Assembly (NCBI GenBank): GCA_025361665.1
Contig: JANYKF010000020.1
Coordinates: 1-14,143, forward strand
Reading direction: 5' to 3'
Length of the DNA stretch: 14,143 bases
From: Clostridiaceae bacterium
GTDB taxonomy: Bacteria > Bacillota > Clostridia > DSM-8532
How positions within the stretch are numbered: the stretch's first letter is position 1; the number at the start of each line of letters is the position of its first letter. Positions 5,635 through 12,724 of this stretch are shown here, piece after piece. Below the pieces are notes generated by a model. The model saw only the letters and a list, made by a program, of their open reading frames with translations, was not told the DNA's origin and did no database searches. Made by a program: the position numbers and the translations under genes.

Positions 5635-7515
5635 TCAGATGCGGTGATCGGTGACGGGCACTTTCTTGCGCTGCATGGACTGGTTGACGGCCTCCTTCAG
5701 CAAATCGATGTTCTTACCCGCCACGGTGCGGATGCTGGCGGACATTTCCGCCAGAAGACGGTGCAGCTCCTCGATTTCCAGATAGCGCTTCACTTTCAGC
5801 GTGGTTGTCTTGGCCAGCTCCGATTCTCCGTATACGAAATGCCGGATGGCCTTATACGGAGAGACTGTTTTGTTGAAATCACGGATAGCTGCGATAAGCA
5901 GCTGATGAATGAACTCCTCGTCTCCGGGTGGATGCTCGGGCAGGTTTTCCCTGTCCACGACGATTCGTGCGCAAACCTCCACCTCGCCGGAGTCCCCCCG
6001 TTCCCCCCAGACAATGGACTCTTTCACATAGGCGATCTGGTTAAGCAGCGCCTCCATTTCTTCGGGAAATACTTTCTTCCCGGTTTTGAGCACGATCATC
6101 GATTTGGAGCGGCCGGTCACATGCAGGAGGCCCCGACGGTCAAACCGGCCGAGATCGCCTGTGTGGAACCATCCGTCCCGAATGGCTTCCCTGGTGGATT
6201 CATCATCTTTCCAGTAGCCAATCATCACCACGGGACCACGAACCACGATTTCCCCGGTTCCGGTCGCGTCGGCGCCGGCGATGCCCATTTCGACTTCAGG
6301 CAATGGCTGGCCGCATGTGCCGGCCCGCCGGATGCGATCATTGCAGCCGGCGATGACCGGGGAGGTTTCCGTGAGTCCGTATCCCTGATAGACCTTGATT
6401 CCGATTCCTTCATACCATTTTGTGACAGTCGGGTCCATGGCTGCGCCCCCGGCGATCAGGAGCCGCAGTTTTCCGCCGAAGGATGCATGCACTTTGGCGA
6501 ACAGCTTTCTGCGCAGGTCGATTCCGACAAACCGCAATCCACGCGCCACCTTCATGCCGACCGTCATCTTTTTCTCCATGCCGGACTTGCGGGCTTCATC
6601 AAGAACGCGTTTGCGGAATTTCTCGAGTATCAGGGGCACGCCAACCAGGATGGCAGGCTGATGTTCGACCAGATTTTTCGAAAGGAATTTCAAACCGTCG
6701 CTGATGGCCACGGTCATGCCGTGGCTCAGGGAGAAAAGAAGGCTGCATGTGTTTTCAAACGTATGGTGCAGCGGCAGCACGGACAGGACGGACTCTCCGG
6801 GGTCCGCGCGGACGATGCCGGACAGCGCCCGGACATCCGCGCAGAGGTTGCGGTGGGACAGCATGACGGCTTTGGAGGTAGCGGAGGTTCCGGAGGTAAA
6901 CAGCAGGATTTTCATGGCTTCGGGATCGATGGGGGCGTCGAGATAGCGTCGGTCTCCTTCGGAGATTCTTGCGGCGCCGGTTTTCATCAGGTTTTCCAGT
7001 TTCAGAAAACGGGTGTCGGGTTCGGGCCGATCAGCTTCCCCGGGGTCATTCATCCTGATATAGAACCTGACACGGCGATTCCGGGCGGAAAGGCTGCGGA
7101 TATCCTCTTCGAAGGCCGCACTGTAAAGAAGGGCGTCCACTTCGCCGCGAACCAGCATGGTCTCGATTTCCGCAGCGGGCAGCATGCGATCAAGGGGAAT
7201 CACGACCCCGACCCCGTTGGTGACCGCCAGATAGGACAGGGCCCATTCATACCGATTTTCACCGATCACGGCGATATTGCCGCCCATAAGACCCAATGAA
7301 GCCAAAGCGGTTCCCAGTTCATTCATTTCCGACAGAAATACGGGATAGCTTTTTTCCATCATGGCACCCGCGGGAGCCTCCCGATAACGAAAGGCCGGAT
7401 ATTGCACAAATCTGACTGCAGAGTCCCGAATCATGTCCCGAAGGGTGTCGTACCGCCTGGCCCTGTATATGGGTTTTCCATGTCGGATCTGTGAAATCCT
7501 GTTTTGTTCGGACAT
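5635..7515 (-). CDS. Long-chain acyl-CoA synthetase (AMP-forming), FadD-like
   Basis: Activates fatty acids to acyl-CoA through an acyl-adenylate, using ATP and CoA; probably cytoplasmic and membrane-associated. From ATG 7515 the protein is 626 residues, normal for the long-chain group. ANL-superfamily motifs are in order: the P-loop FTSGTSATSK (206-215), GYGLTETSP (378-386), GWFHTGDLG around 448-456, the hinge region VTGRSKSMI around 466-474, and a C-terminal lysine region TTTLKVKR around 570-577 carrying the expected catalytic lysine. I chose ATG 7515 because GGAGG (7525-7529) precedes it by nine bases; the in-frame ATG at 7545 has no clear ribosome binding site. The gene is monocistronic, divergent from trkH, and followed by the cloverleaf repeats. 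Chain-length preference cannot be told. No other fatty-acid degradation genes are nearby, so recycling of exogenous or membrane fatty acids is as likely as beta-oxidation. Confidence 0.92.
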   Translation of the reverse strand: MSEQNRISQIRHGKPIYRARRYDTLRDMIRDSAVRFVQYPAFRYREAPAGAMMEKSYPVFLSEMNELGTALASLGLMGGNIAVIGENRYEWALSYLAVTNGVGVVIPLDRMLPAAEIETMLVRGEVDALLYSAAFEEDIRSLSARNRRVRFYIRMNDPGEADRPEPDTRFLKLENLMKTGAARISEGDRRYLDAPIDPEAMKILLFTSGTSATSKAVMLSHRNLCADVRALSGIVRADPGESVLSVLPLHHTFENTCSLLFSLSHGMTVAISDGLKFLSKNLVEHQPAILVGVPLILEKFRKRVLDEARKSGMEKKMTVGMKVARGLRFVGIDLRRKLFAKVHASFGGKLRLLIAGGAAMDPTVTKWYEGIGIKVYQGYGLTETSPVIAGCNDRIRRAGTCGQPLPEVEMGIAGADATGTGEIVVRGPVVMIGYWKDDESTREAIRDGWFHTGDLGRFDRRGLLHVTGRSKSMIVLKTGKKVFPEEMEALLNQIAYVKESIVWGERGDSGEVEVCARIVVDRENLPEHPPGDEEFIHQLLIAAIRDFNKTVSPYKAIRHFVYGESELAKTTTLKVKRYLEIEELHRLLAEMSASIRTVAGKNIDLLKEAVNQSMQRKKVPVTDHRI

Positions 7516-7524
7516 GCCGACCAT

Positions 7525-7529
7525 CCTCC
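7525..7529 (-). promoter_or_regulatory. Ribosome binding site that decides the acyl-CoA synthetase start
   Basis: GGAGG on the minus strand, nine bases before ATG 7515. It lies inside the codons that would be translated from the upstream ATG 7545, which has no comparable site. Confidence 0.7.
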
Positions 7530-7563
7530 GATACTGTTCAATCATGCTTGAGGTCTACTTTTG

Positions 7564-7592
7564 ATCATACCATTCCAGATTTGATCTGTACA
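7564..7592 (-). promoter_or_regulatory. Predicted promoter of the acyl-CoA synthetase with a dyad in the spacer
   Basis: On the minus strand the -35-like TGTACA (7587-7592) and -10 TATGAT (7564-7569) are separated by 17 bp, with a TG one base before the -10 (TGGTATGAT). A perfect dyad CAGAT-TTG-ATCTG (7576-7588) occupies most of the spacer and touches the -35, a position where a bound repressor would block RNA polymerase. No match to a named regulator is claimed. Confidence 0.6.
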
Positions 7593-7626
7593 GTTGGCCA
7601 CGTGGACTAAATGTAAAAGTTGGTGT

Positions 7627-7660
7627 GAAAAAGAGAATGAAAAAGAGAATGAAAAAGAAT
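7627..7660. repeat. 12-bp A-rich tandem repeat in the divergent intergenic region
   Basis: Two perfect copies of GAAAAAGAGAAT (7627-7638, 7639-7650) and a 10-base shortened third (7651-7660) place A5 tracts every 12 bp. They lie upstream of the predicted trkH promoter and just beyond the acyl-CoA synthetase promoter. Possible roles are intrinsic bend or UP-element-like DNA. A coding reading (Lys-Arg-Met repeats) is not credible. Confidence 0.7.
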
Positions 7661-7662
7661 AG

Positions 7663-7672
7663 GCCAATTGGC
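7663..7672. promoter_or_regulatory. Perfect 10-bp palindrome upstream of trkH, possible operator
   Basis: GCCAATTGGC is a perfect palindrome ending eight bases before the predicted trkH -35. A second palindrome, CCACGTGG, lies at 7598-7605. Position suggests regulator binding, but 8-10-bp palindromes can occur by chance. Confidence 0.35.
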
Positions 7673-7680
7673 TGGAATGA

Positions 7681-7709
7681 TTGCATTTTCAGCTTGTTTT
7701 GGGTATATT
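7681..7709 (+). promoter_or_regulatory. Predicted trkH promoter
   Basis: A TTGCAT -35-like hexamer (7681-7686) and a TATATT -10 (7704-7709, five of six consensus bases) are separated by 17 bp. The -35 matches only the TTG. Transcription would start near 7716, about 70 bases before the trkH ATG. Confidence 0.5.
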
Positions 7710-7784
7710 GGATCAGGATCGAAAGGCAGGTGATGTCCAACCATTCGCGAGACTGTGTCAAGACACGCGAGGTTGGCAGACAAC

Positions 7785-9149
7785 ATGGGAAAACTTCTTC
7801 GCCAACTGCAGAAAAGTGTTGCCGGCATTTCCCCCCCCATCGTGGTTTTCTTTAGTTTCTTCTTCGTGATTCTAGTCGGAGCCATTCTCCTCACCCTGCC
7901 GATCGCGAGCGAGACCCACCAGAGAACGGCCTTCATCGATGCACTCTACACCTCGACATCGGCCACCTGCGTGACGGGCCTCGTCGTGTTCGACACGGCG
8001 GATCACTTCTCCTGGTTTGGGGAAATCACCATCCTGCTGCTCATTCAAATCGGCGGTCTCGGCCTCATCACCCTCATGACATTCTTCATGTCCGCCATGG
8101 GCCGAAAATCCGGCCTGAAGACGATGATGCTGGCGCAGGAATCGCTCAACACCTTCGACTGGCAGGATTCAATCAACCTGATCCGCAGGGTGGTGGTCGT
8201 CGTTTTCGGCATCGAATTCATCGGAGCGGTGCTCCTGGCCATCGCGTTCATTCCCGAATTCGGTATCATCGGCCTGTATTACGGTGTATTTCACGCCATA
8301 TCGGCTTTCTGCAATGCAGGGTTTGATGTGCTGGGCGGTTTGAAGAGCATGTCGGATTACAATGGCAAACCCCTGGTGCTGTACACGATCAACGGCCTGA
8401 TCATGGTGGGTGGCCTGGGGTTCATTGTCTGGCAGGACCTATGGTCATTCCGAAAAACCCGCAGACTGCAGATCCACACCAAACTTGTCCTCATGATTTC
8501 TGCCGTCCTGTGGGTTGGCGGAGCGTTGTTCATTTATGTGGTGGAACGGCAGAATGTCAACACACTCGGATCCATGCCTACGCAAGAGCAGGTCAATGCC
8601 GCCATTTTCCTATCCGTCAATGCCCGGACAGCCGGTTATGCAACCTTTGATCTCAATGCGATGAATGATGTGACGAAGGTTTTCACGTCGATCCTGATGT
8701 TCATCGGCGCGGCTTCCGGCTCCACCGGCGGCGGGATCAAGGTGAATACCCTGGGTGTGATGATCATCGCCCTGGTGAGTGTCGTAAGGGCAAGGGAACA
8801 AATCGTCTTCAGCAAGCGGCGCATTCCAACGTCCACGGTGCTGAAGGCATTCACCGTGATGGTGCTGTCCGGCACCCTGCTGCTCACGGTCACCATGCTG
8901 ATTTCGCTGATAAACCCCGAGTTCCGCCTCGTCAATTCCCTGTTCGAATCGGCCTCCGCTTTCGGTACGGTCGGCTTGTCTATCGGGATGAGCTACTCTC
9001 CGGACTATGGAACGCTTTCCAAGTTCATCCATGTCCTGACCATGTTCATCGGGCGTGTCGGACCCATGACTTTCGCCATCACCCTGACGCTCGGAAAGCG
9101 CCGTGGCAGCGACATCGTCTATCCTGAAGGAAAGGTTGTCGTCGGCTGA
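7785..9149 (+). CDS. TrkH/KtrB-family potassium uptake membrane subunit
   Basis: Ion-translocating subunit of a Trk/Ktr-type K+ (or Na+-coupled K+) uptake system in the cytoplasmic membrane. From ATG 7785 it has 454 residues, the KtrB size. It shows the four pore-loop repeats of the family, each with its filter glycine: TSATCVTGL (58-66), FCNAGF (165-170), NARTAGY (269-275) and FGTVGLS (373-379). The glycine-rich GAASGSTGGGIKV (298-310) that forms the gating region of the third repeat is intact, and the C-terminus YPEGKVVVG is typical of KtrB. A GTG at 7755 would add ten residues. I prefer the ATG, although its only Shine-Dalgarno-like GAGG (7769-7772) is 12 bases away. The usual cytoplasmic TrkA/KtrA gating subunit is not in the window. 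The next gene is a permease on the same strand. Confidence 0.92.
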   Translation: MGKLLRQLQKSVAGISPPIVVFFSFFFVILVGAILLTLPIASETHQRTAFIDALYTSTSATCVTGLVVFDTADHFSWFGEITILLLIQIGGLGLITLMTFFMSAMGRKSGLKTMMLAQESLNTFDWQDSINLIRRVVVVVFGIEFIGAVLLAIAFIPEFGIIGLYYGVFHAISAFCNAGFDVLGGLKSMSDYNGKPLVLYTINGLIMVGGLGFIVWQDLWSFRKTRRLQIHTKLVLMISAVLWVGGALFIYVVERQNVNTLGSMPTQEQVNAAIFLSVNARTAGYATFDLNAMNDVTKVFTSILMFIGAASGSTGGGIKVNTLGVMIIALVSVVRAREQIVFSKRRIPTSTVLKAFTVMVLSGTLLLTVTMLISLINPEFRLVNSLFESASAFGTVGLSIGMSYSPDYGTLSKFIHVLTMFIGRVGPMTFAITLTLGKRRGSDIVYPEGKVVVG

Positions 9150-9258
9150 GCTGCCGGCATCCCCATTGACGCAGGCCGCATTTCGATTGGCAGGTCATCG
9201 GGAATGGAATGCAGTGAGATCTCTGCAGATAGAAACGTGAGTTCAAAAGGAGGCCGCA
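9150..9258. other. Short intergenic region between trkH and the permease gene
   Basis: 109 bp with no visible intrinsic terminator, so the two genes may be co-transcribed. An imperfect dyad GCAGTGAGATCTCTGC (about 9212-9227) and a strong ribosome binding site AAAAGGAGG (9245-9253), five bases before ATG 9259, are the only recognisable features. Confidence 0.5.
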
Positions 9259-10527
9259 ATGAAGACCGCCGCCATCGTCCTGTTCATCCTGACTTATGCC
9301 TCGCTGCTTGTTTTCCCGAAAATCAGAGCCTATGCAGCCCTTACATCGGCTGCCATTTTCGTCATCATCGGCATTCTGCCCGTCGGCAAAGTATTTTTCG
9401 CCGTGGACTGGAACGTCATCCTGATGATAGCCGGCAGCATGGGGGTTGTTTCGCTGTTCATCGATTCGAAAATGCCGGAATTGCTGGCTGACAAGATCAT
9501 CGACAAGATGCCGGACGTCAAATGGGCGATTATTTCGCTGTCGCTTTTTGCCGGCATCATATCAGCCTTCGTCGACAACGTCGCCACTGTCCTGATGGTG
9601 GCGCCCGTGGCCCTGACCATCGCGAAAAAACTGAAGATTTCGCCTGTGCCAAGCATCATCGCCATCGCGGTCGCATCCAATCTTCAGGGAGCGGCCACGC
9701 TGGTCGGGGATACCACATCCATCCTCCTGGGCGGATACGCGCATCTTGATTTTCTGGATTTCTTCTTCTTTCAGGGAAAACCCGGCATGTTCTGGGTTGT
9801 ACAGGCGGGAGCGGTAACCTCCACATTGGTTCTTCTTTACATGTTCAGGAAGCAGAATCAGCTCATCAGCCCGATGAAGGACGCCTCCGTCCAGGATTAC
9901 TTTCCAACCTGGCTGCTGGGGGCCATGGTCGGGATGCTCATCCTGGCTTCCTTCATCCCGGGCAAAATCGCCATCACCAATGGCCTCATCTGTGTCGGAC
10001 TGTTCGCCGTCGGCTTGATTCGGCAGTATTTCATCAAGAAAGATCACAAACTCACCTTGAAGGCCATCAAGGAGATTGATTACTACACAATCCTTCTCCT
10101 GGCGGGCCTCTTCGTCGTGATCGGCGGCATCACGGAAGTCGGGCTGGTAGAAGATATCAGCAGGATTTTCGTCGGAATCGGCAAAGACAACCTTTTCGTC
10201 ATCTTCACCCTGGTTGTCTGGGCTTCGGTCTTCTTCTCCGCCTTCATCGACAACATTCCCTATGTTGCCACGATGCTGCCGGTTGTAGCCGGGATAGCCG
10301 GAATCATGAACATCGACCCGAACATCCTGTTTTTCGGCCTTCTCACGGGTGCGACCCTGGGCGGCAACCTCACCCCCATCGGCGCATCCGCCAACATCGC
10401 GGCCCTCGGCATCCTGCGCAAGGAAGGGTATCAGGTCAGCACGTGGGAATTCATGAAAATCGGAGTTCCGTTTACCATGGCCGCCGTCATCACGGGATAT
10501 GTCATGATCTGGTTCATCTGGCACTGA
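9259..10527 (+). CDS. ArsB/NhaD-superfamily (ion transporter superfamily) permease
   Basis: Polytopic membrane transporter of 422 residues, the usual size. It belongs to the ion-transporter superfamily that includes ArsB, NhaD, the P-protein and SLC13/CitM carriers. The internal two-fold repeat is visible: SAFVDNVAT (about 102-110) is echoed by SAFIDNIPYVAT (about 327-338), and SNLQGAATLVGDTTS (140-154) is echoed by GGNLTPIGASAN (368-379). These paired re-entrant motifs form the substrate site in the superfamily. The closest subgroup by feel is the ArsB/P-protein type; substrate could be Na+/H+, arsenite, a dicarboxylate or another anion. Arsenic resistance is not supported by any neighbouring ars gene. 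Its position after trkH suggests a role in monovalent cation or pH balance, but that is inference. Translation signals are excellent. A two-way terminator follows 14 bp after the stop. Confidence 0.88.
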   Translation: MKTAAIVLFILTYASLLVFPKIRAYAALTSAAIFVIIGILPVGKVFFAVDWNVILMIAGSMGVVSLFIDSKMPELLADKIIDKMPDVKWAIISLSLFAGIISAFVDNVATVLMVAPVALTIAKKLKISPVPSIIAIAVASNLQGAATLVGDTTSILLGGYAHLDFLDFFFFQGKPGMFWVVQAGAVTSTLVLLYMFRKQNQLISPMKDASVQDYFPTWLLGAMVGMLILASFIPGKIAITNGLICVGLFAVGLIRQYFIKKDHKLTLKAIKEIDYYTILLLAGLFVVIGGITEVGLVEDISRIFVGIGKDNLFVIFTLVVWASVFFSAFIDNIPYVATMLPVVAGIAGIMNIDPNILFFGLLTGATLGGNLTPIGASANIAALGILRKEGYQVSTWEFMKIGVPFTMAAVITGYVMIWFIWH

Positions 10528-10541
10528 GCATTCTCAGGTTG

Positions 10542-10590
10542 GAAAAAGGGCGTTTTCACTGGCTATATCAGCCATGAAACGCCCTTTTTC
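10542..10590. terminator. Bidirectional intrinsic terminator between convergent genes
   Basis: GAAAAAGGGCG at 10542-10552 pairs with CGCCCTTTTTC at 10580-10590. The stem continues to TTTCA/TGAAA with one extra T, then after a small internal loop an inner TGGCT/AGCCA stem (10559-10563 and 10569-10573) closes on ATATC. The A-tract on one side and T-tract on the other make it work on both strands. It ends the rightward permease transcript and the leftward trmFO-hflK-hflC transcript, whose last stop codon is about 64 bp away. Confidence 0.92.
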
Positions 10591-10653
10591 ATCGGGAATC
10601 GTCCTGTGAATACGACCCTTGTCATCAGGAATTGATCGATGAGTGTTGTCTGT

Positions 10654-11685
10654 TCAGTTCGCCAGTTTCGGGTTGAACAGGTACTTTGCCAGTTCGGAAT
10701 CCGGGCTGATGAAGATGGTGGTATCCTTGTCGATGATTTTGCTATAAGCCTGCAGCGTGCGCCAGAAAGCATAGAACTCGGTGTCTGTGTTGTAGGCTTC
10801 CGCATAGATGCGAAGTGCCTCCCCATCTCCTTCCCCTTTTGTCTTCTCCGCTGTCTGGTAGGCCTGGGCCTCAATGATCGTGGCGTTCTTGTTGGCTTCC
10901 GCCAGGATGGTCCTGGCCTGCTTCTGACCGTCCGCCCGATACTGGGTGGCCACGGCCTGGCGTTCCGAGCGCATCTGCTCATAGATGCTGGGCTTCGTTT
11001 CCTCCGGGTACTCGGTGCGCTTGATGCGGATGTCCACCACGGAAATGCCGTAGGGGTTCATCTGGCTGTTGATGTAGTCCCGGACGCTGAAAAGCATCTT
11101 GTTGACATACACCTTGTCGGCAACCAGCTGCTTCGCTTCGATTTTACCGATTTCCTCGCGCATACGGGAGTAGATGTACTCGTCGATGCGCTGGTGGGCC
11201 GCGCTCTGCGTGCCGATGCTGCTCAGGAACAGGGCCGGGTTTTCGATCCGCCACTGGGCGTTGTTGTCGAGCAGGATCTTCTTCTTGTCTTTCGTGAAAA
11301 CCTCTTCGATGGCGGTATCATAGGTCAGGAGCATGTTGGTGTAATGCTGGGCGCTCTGGATGAAGGGTGTTTTGAAAAACAGGCCTTTGCCGGTCTGAAT
11401 CCTGATGCCGGCATATTTGGGATTCTCCTTGAGGGCCAGCATGGTCGGGGAGTTTGCGTCATCCACGATGATCCGGACGATTTTGTCAAATTCCGTGACG
11501 ACCACCTGCTCGCGCTCCCCCACCATGAAGGTGAAGGTGGACAGGACGATGATGAGCACAATCAGGAGCCCGACGATGATTCCGGTCGTGATCAGCAGGT
11601 TCTTCGCACCTTTTGGCAGGGAAACGGATGCTTTCTGCTGCTGGTACTGCTGTTTGAATTCAAAGGGGTTGAAATTGTCTGACAT
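10654..11685 (-). CDS. hflC: HflC-like SPFH-domain membrane protein
   Basis: Partner of HflK. In studied bacteria the two form a large membrane-anchored complex around the FtsH protease that modulates degradation of membrane proteins. From ATG 11685 the protein has 343 residues: a cytoplasmic N-terminus of about 28 residues, one membrane helix (about 29-52), an SPFH/band-7 domain to about residue 210, and a charged coiled-coil stretch. That stretch carries the HflC hallmark TEYPEETKPSIYEQMRSER (about 214-232), followed by GEGDGEALRIYAEAYNTD and the tail SPDSELAKYLF. AAAGGAGT (11693-11700) seven bases upstream fixes the start at 11685 rather than the in-frame ATG at 11748, which lies inside hflK. 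It is 34 bp after the hflK stop and last in its operon. The N-terminal Gln-rich stretch is longer than in Escherichia coli HflC. No ftsH is in the window. Confidence 0.9.
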   Translation of the reverse strand: MSDNFNPFEFKQQYQQQKASVSLPKGAKNLLITTGIIVGLLIVLIIVLSTFTFMVGEREQVVVTEFDKIVRIIVDDANSPTMLALKENPKYAGIRIQTGKGLFFKTPFIQSAQHYTNMLLTYDTAIEEVFTKDKKKILLDNNAQWRIENPALFLSSIGTQSAAHQRIDEYIYSRMREEIGKIEAKQLVADKVYVNKMLFSVRDYINSQMNPYGISVVDIRIKRTEYPEETKPSIYEQMRSERQAVATQYRADGQKQARTILAEANKNATIIEAQAYQTAEKTKGEGDGEALRIYAEAYNTDTEFYAFWRTLQAYSKIIDKDTTIFISPDSELAKYLFNPKLAN

Positions 11686-11692
11686 GCAAAAG

Positions 11693-11700
11693 ACTCCTTT
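11693..11700 (-). promoter_or_regulatory. Ribosome binding site that decides the hflC start
   Basis: AAAGGAGT on the minus strand, seven bases before ATG 11685. It supports the shorter protein that begins MSDNFNPFEF. Confidence 0.8.
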
Positions 11701-11719
11701 CCGCCTGTTCGGCAGTGCC

Positions 11720-12724
11720 TTATGGAATGAGCGGCGGTACGGCCGCACCGTTTACAATCGAGGAACCGGTCGTATTGGTCGCGCCGGATCCATCCAGCGG
11801 CAGGTATTTCAGGGTGTCCCCGTTGTCTTTCATGATGTAGACCCTGGCAGCCGGCAGGACGGACTCCATCACTTCCAGATACATGCGGGTGCGTGTGACT
11901 TCCTTGCCCAGCACGTACCGCTGAAGTACCTGTTTGAAGTTCTCGACGTCCCCTTTGGCTTCCGCAATGCGTTTTTCCTTATAGGACAGCGCCTGGTTCA
12001 GGATTTCCTGAGCGAGTCCTTCCGCTGCCGGGACGATTTCGTTTGATGTTTTCCTGGCCTCGTTGATGTAGCGTGCCATGTCTTCACGCGCCTTGATCAC
12101 GTCATCGAATGCTTCCGTTACTTCCGTGGGTGCGTACACGGATTGCAGCGCAACCTTCGTGATCTCGATGCCAAGATTGTATTCTTCGCAGATAGCCTGC
12201 AGATCATCCCGGATTTCAGTTTGAACCACGTCCTTCTGATCCGTCAGGACATCGTCGAGTTTGTGGGAAGCGACGACGCGGCGGATGGCGGATTCCGCCA
12301 CGATACGGAGGCTTCCGAGCGGGTCGTCCACCTTGAACAGGAAGTCGTGCACGTTCTTGATGCGGTATTGGATGACGGTCTCCGTGTTCACGAGGTTTTC
12401 GTCACCCGTGATCATCAGGGATTCTTCCGGAACGGCTGTGAATGTGGAGCTGCCCGTGGAGCTGCCCACCGACTCTGTCCGGTAGCCGATTTCCAGTGTG
12501 CGGACTGTGGCAGCCCTGATGATTTCCACCGTTTCAATTGGGTATGGAAGATGCCATTTGAGGCCGGCCTGTTCGTCGGTGCGGACATAGGCGCCGAACC
12601 GCAGGATCACGCCTTGCTCGCCGCCGTCGGTTTTCAGGGTGTAGATTCCCGTGCTGAGCCAGATCCCGATCACCACCAGCAGCACGAGCACCAGGGTGAC
12701 GATGGACAGTTGCAGTTTTTTCAT
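11720..12724 (-). CDS. hflK: HflK-like SPFH-domain membrane protein
   Basis: First partner of the HflK/HflC membrane complex, expected to regulate FtsH-dependent proteolysis. The protein has 334 residues: a membrane helix right at the N-terminus (about 6-25), GEQGVILRFG (35-44) opening the SPFH/band-7 domain, and VTEAFDDVIKARED (about 212-225). The latter matches the conserved HflK stretch before the long coiled coil (about 216-275). The C-terminus is Ser/Gly/Pro-rich and low in complexity, as in other HflK proteins. It lacks the glycine-rich N-terminal tail of proteobacterial HflK, which is common outside that phylum. Its ATG overlaps the trmFO stop (ATGA, 12721-12724), and AAGGAG (12731-12736) lies inside trmFO, so translation is probably coupled. 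hflC follows on the same strand. Confidence 0.9.
   Translation of the reverse strand: MKKLQLSIVTLVLVLLVVIGIWLSTGIYTLKTDGGEQGVILRFGAYVRTDEQAGLKWHLPYPIETVEIIRAATVRTLEIGYRTESVGSSTGSSTFTAVPEESLMITGDENLVNTETVIQYRIKNVHDFLFKVDDPLGSLRIVAESAIRRVVASHKLDDVLTDQKDVVQTEIRDDLQAICEEYNLGIEITKVALQSVYAPTEVTEAFDDVIKAREDMARYINEARKTSNEIVPAAEGLAQEILNQALSYKEKRIAEAKGDVENFKQVLQRYVLGKEVTRTRMYLEVMESVLPAARVYIMKDNGDTLKYLPLDGSGATNTTGSSIVNGAAVPPLIP

Noticed and set aside
5464..7299. 611-codon open frame on the plus strand, antisense to the acyl-CoA synthetase
   Set aside because: It starts inside the cloverleaf repeats, has a His/Gly/Phe-rich composition without domains, and lies opposite a clear AMP-binding enzyme. It is a codon-bias shadow in GC-rich DNA.
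7625..7680. Lys/Arg/Met repeat peptide upstream of trkH
   Set aside because: It is the translation of the 12-bp A-rich tandem repeat, lies upstream of the predicted promoter, and has no ribosome binding site.
9562..10524. 320-codon open frame on the minus strand inside the permease gene
   Set aside because: Composition is very rich in Asp, Gly and Glu with no family features. It is the complement of hydrophobic transmembrane codons.
9259..10527. Calling the permease an arsenite exporter (arsB)
   Set aside because: The superfamily is shared with NhaD, P-protein and dicarboxylate carriers, and no arsR, arsA or arsC gene is nearby.
10639..11682. 347-codon open frame on the plus strand opposite hflC
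   Set aside because: It is opposite a clear SPFH protein and has no motif or ribosome binding site of note.
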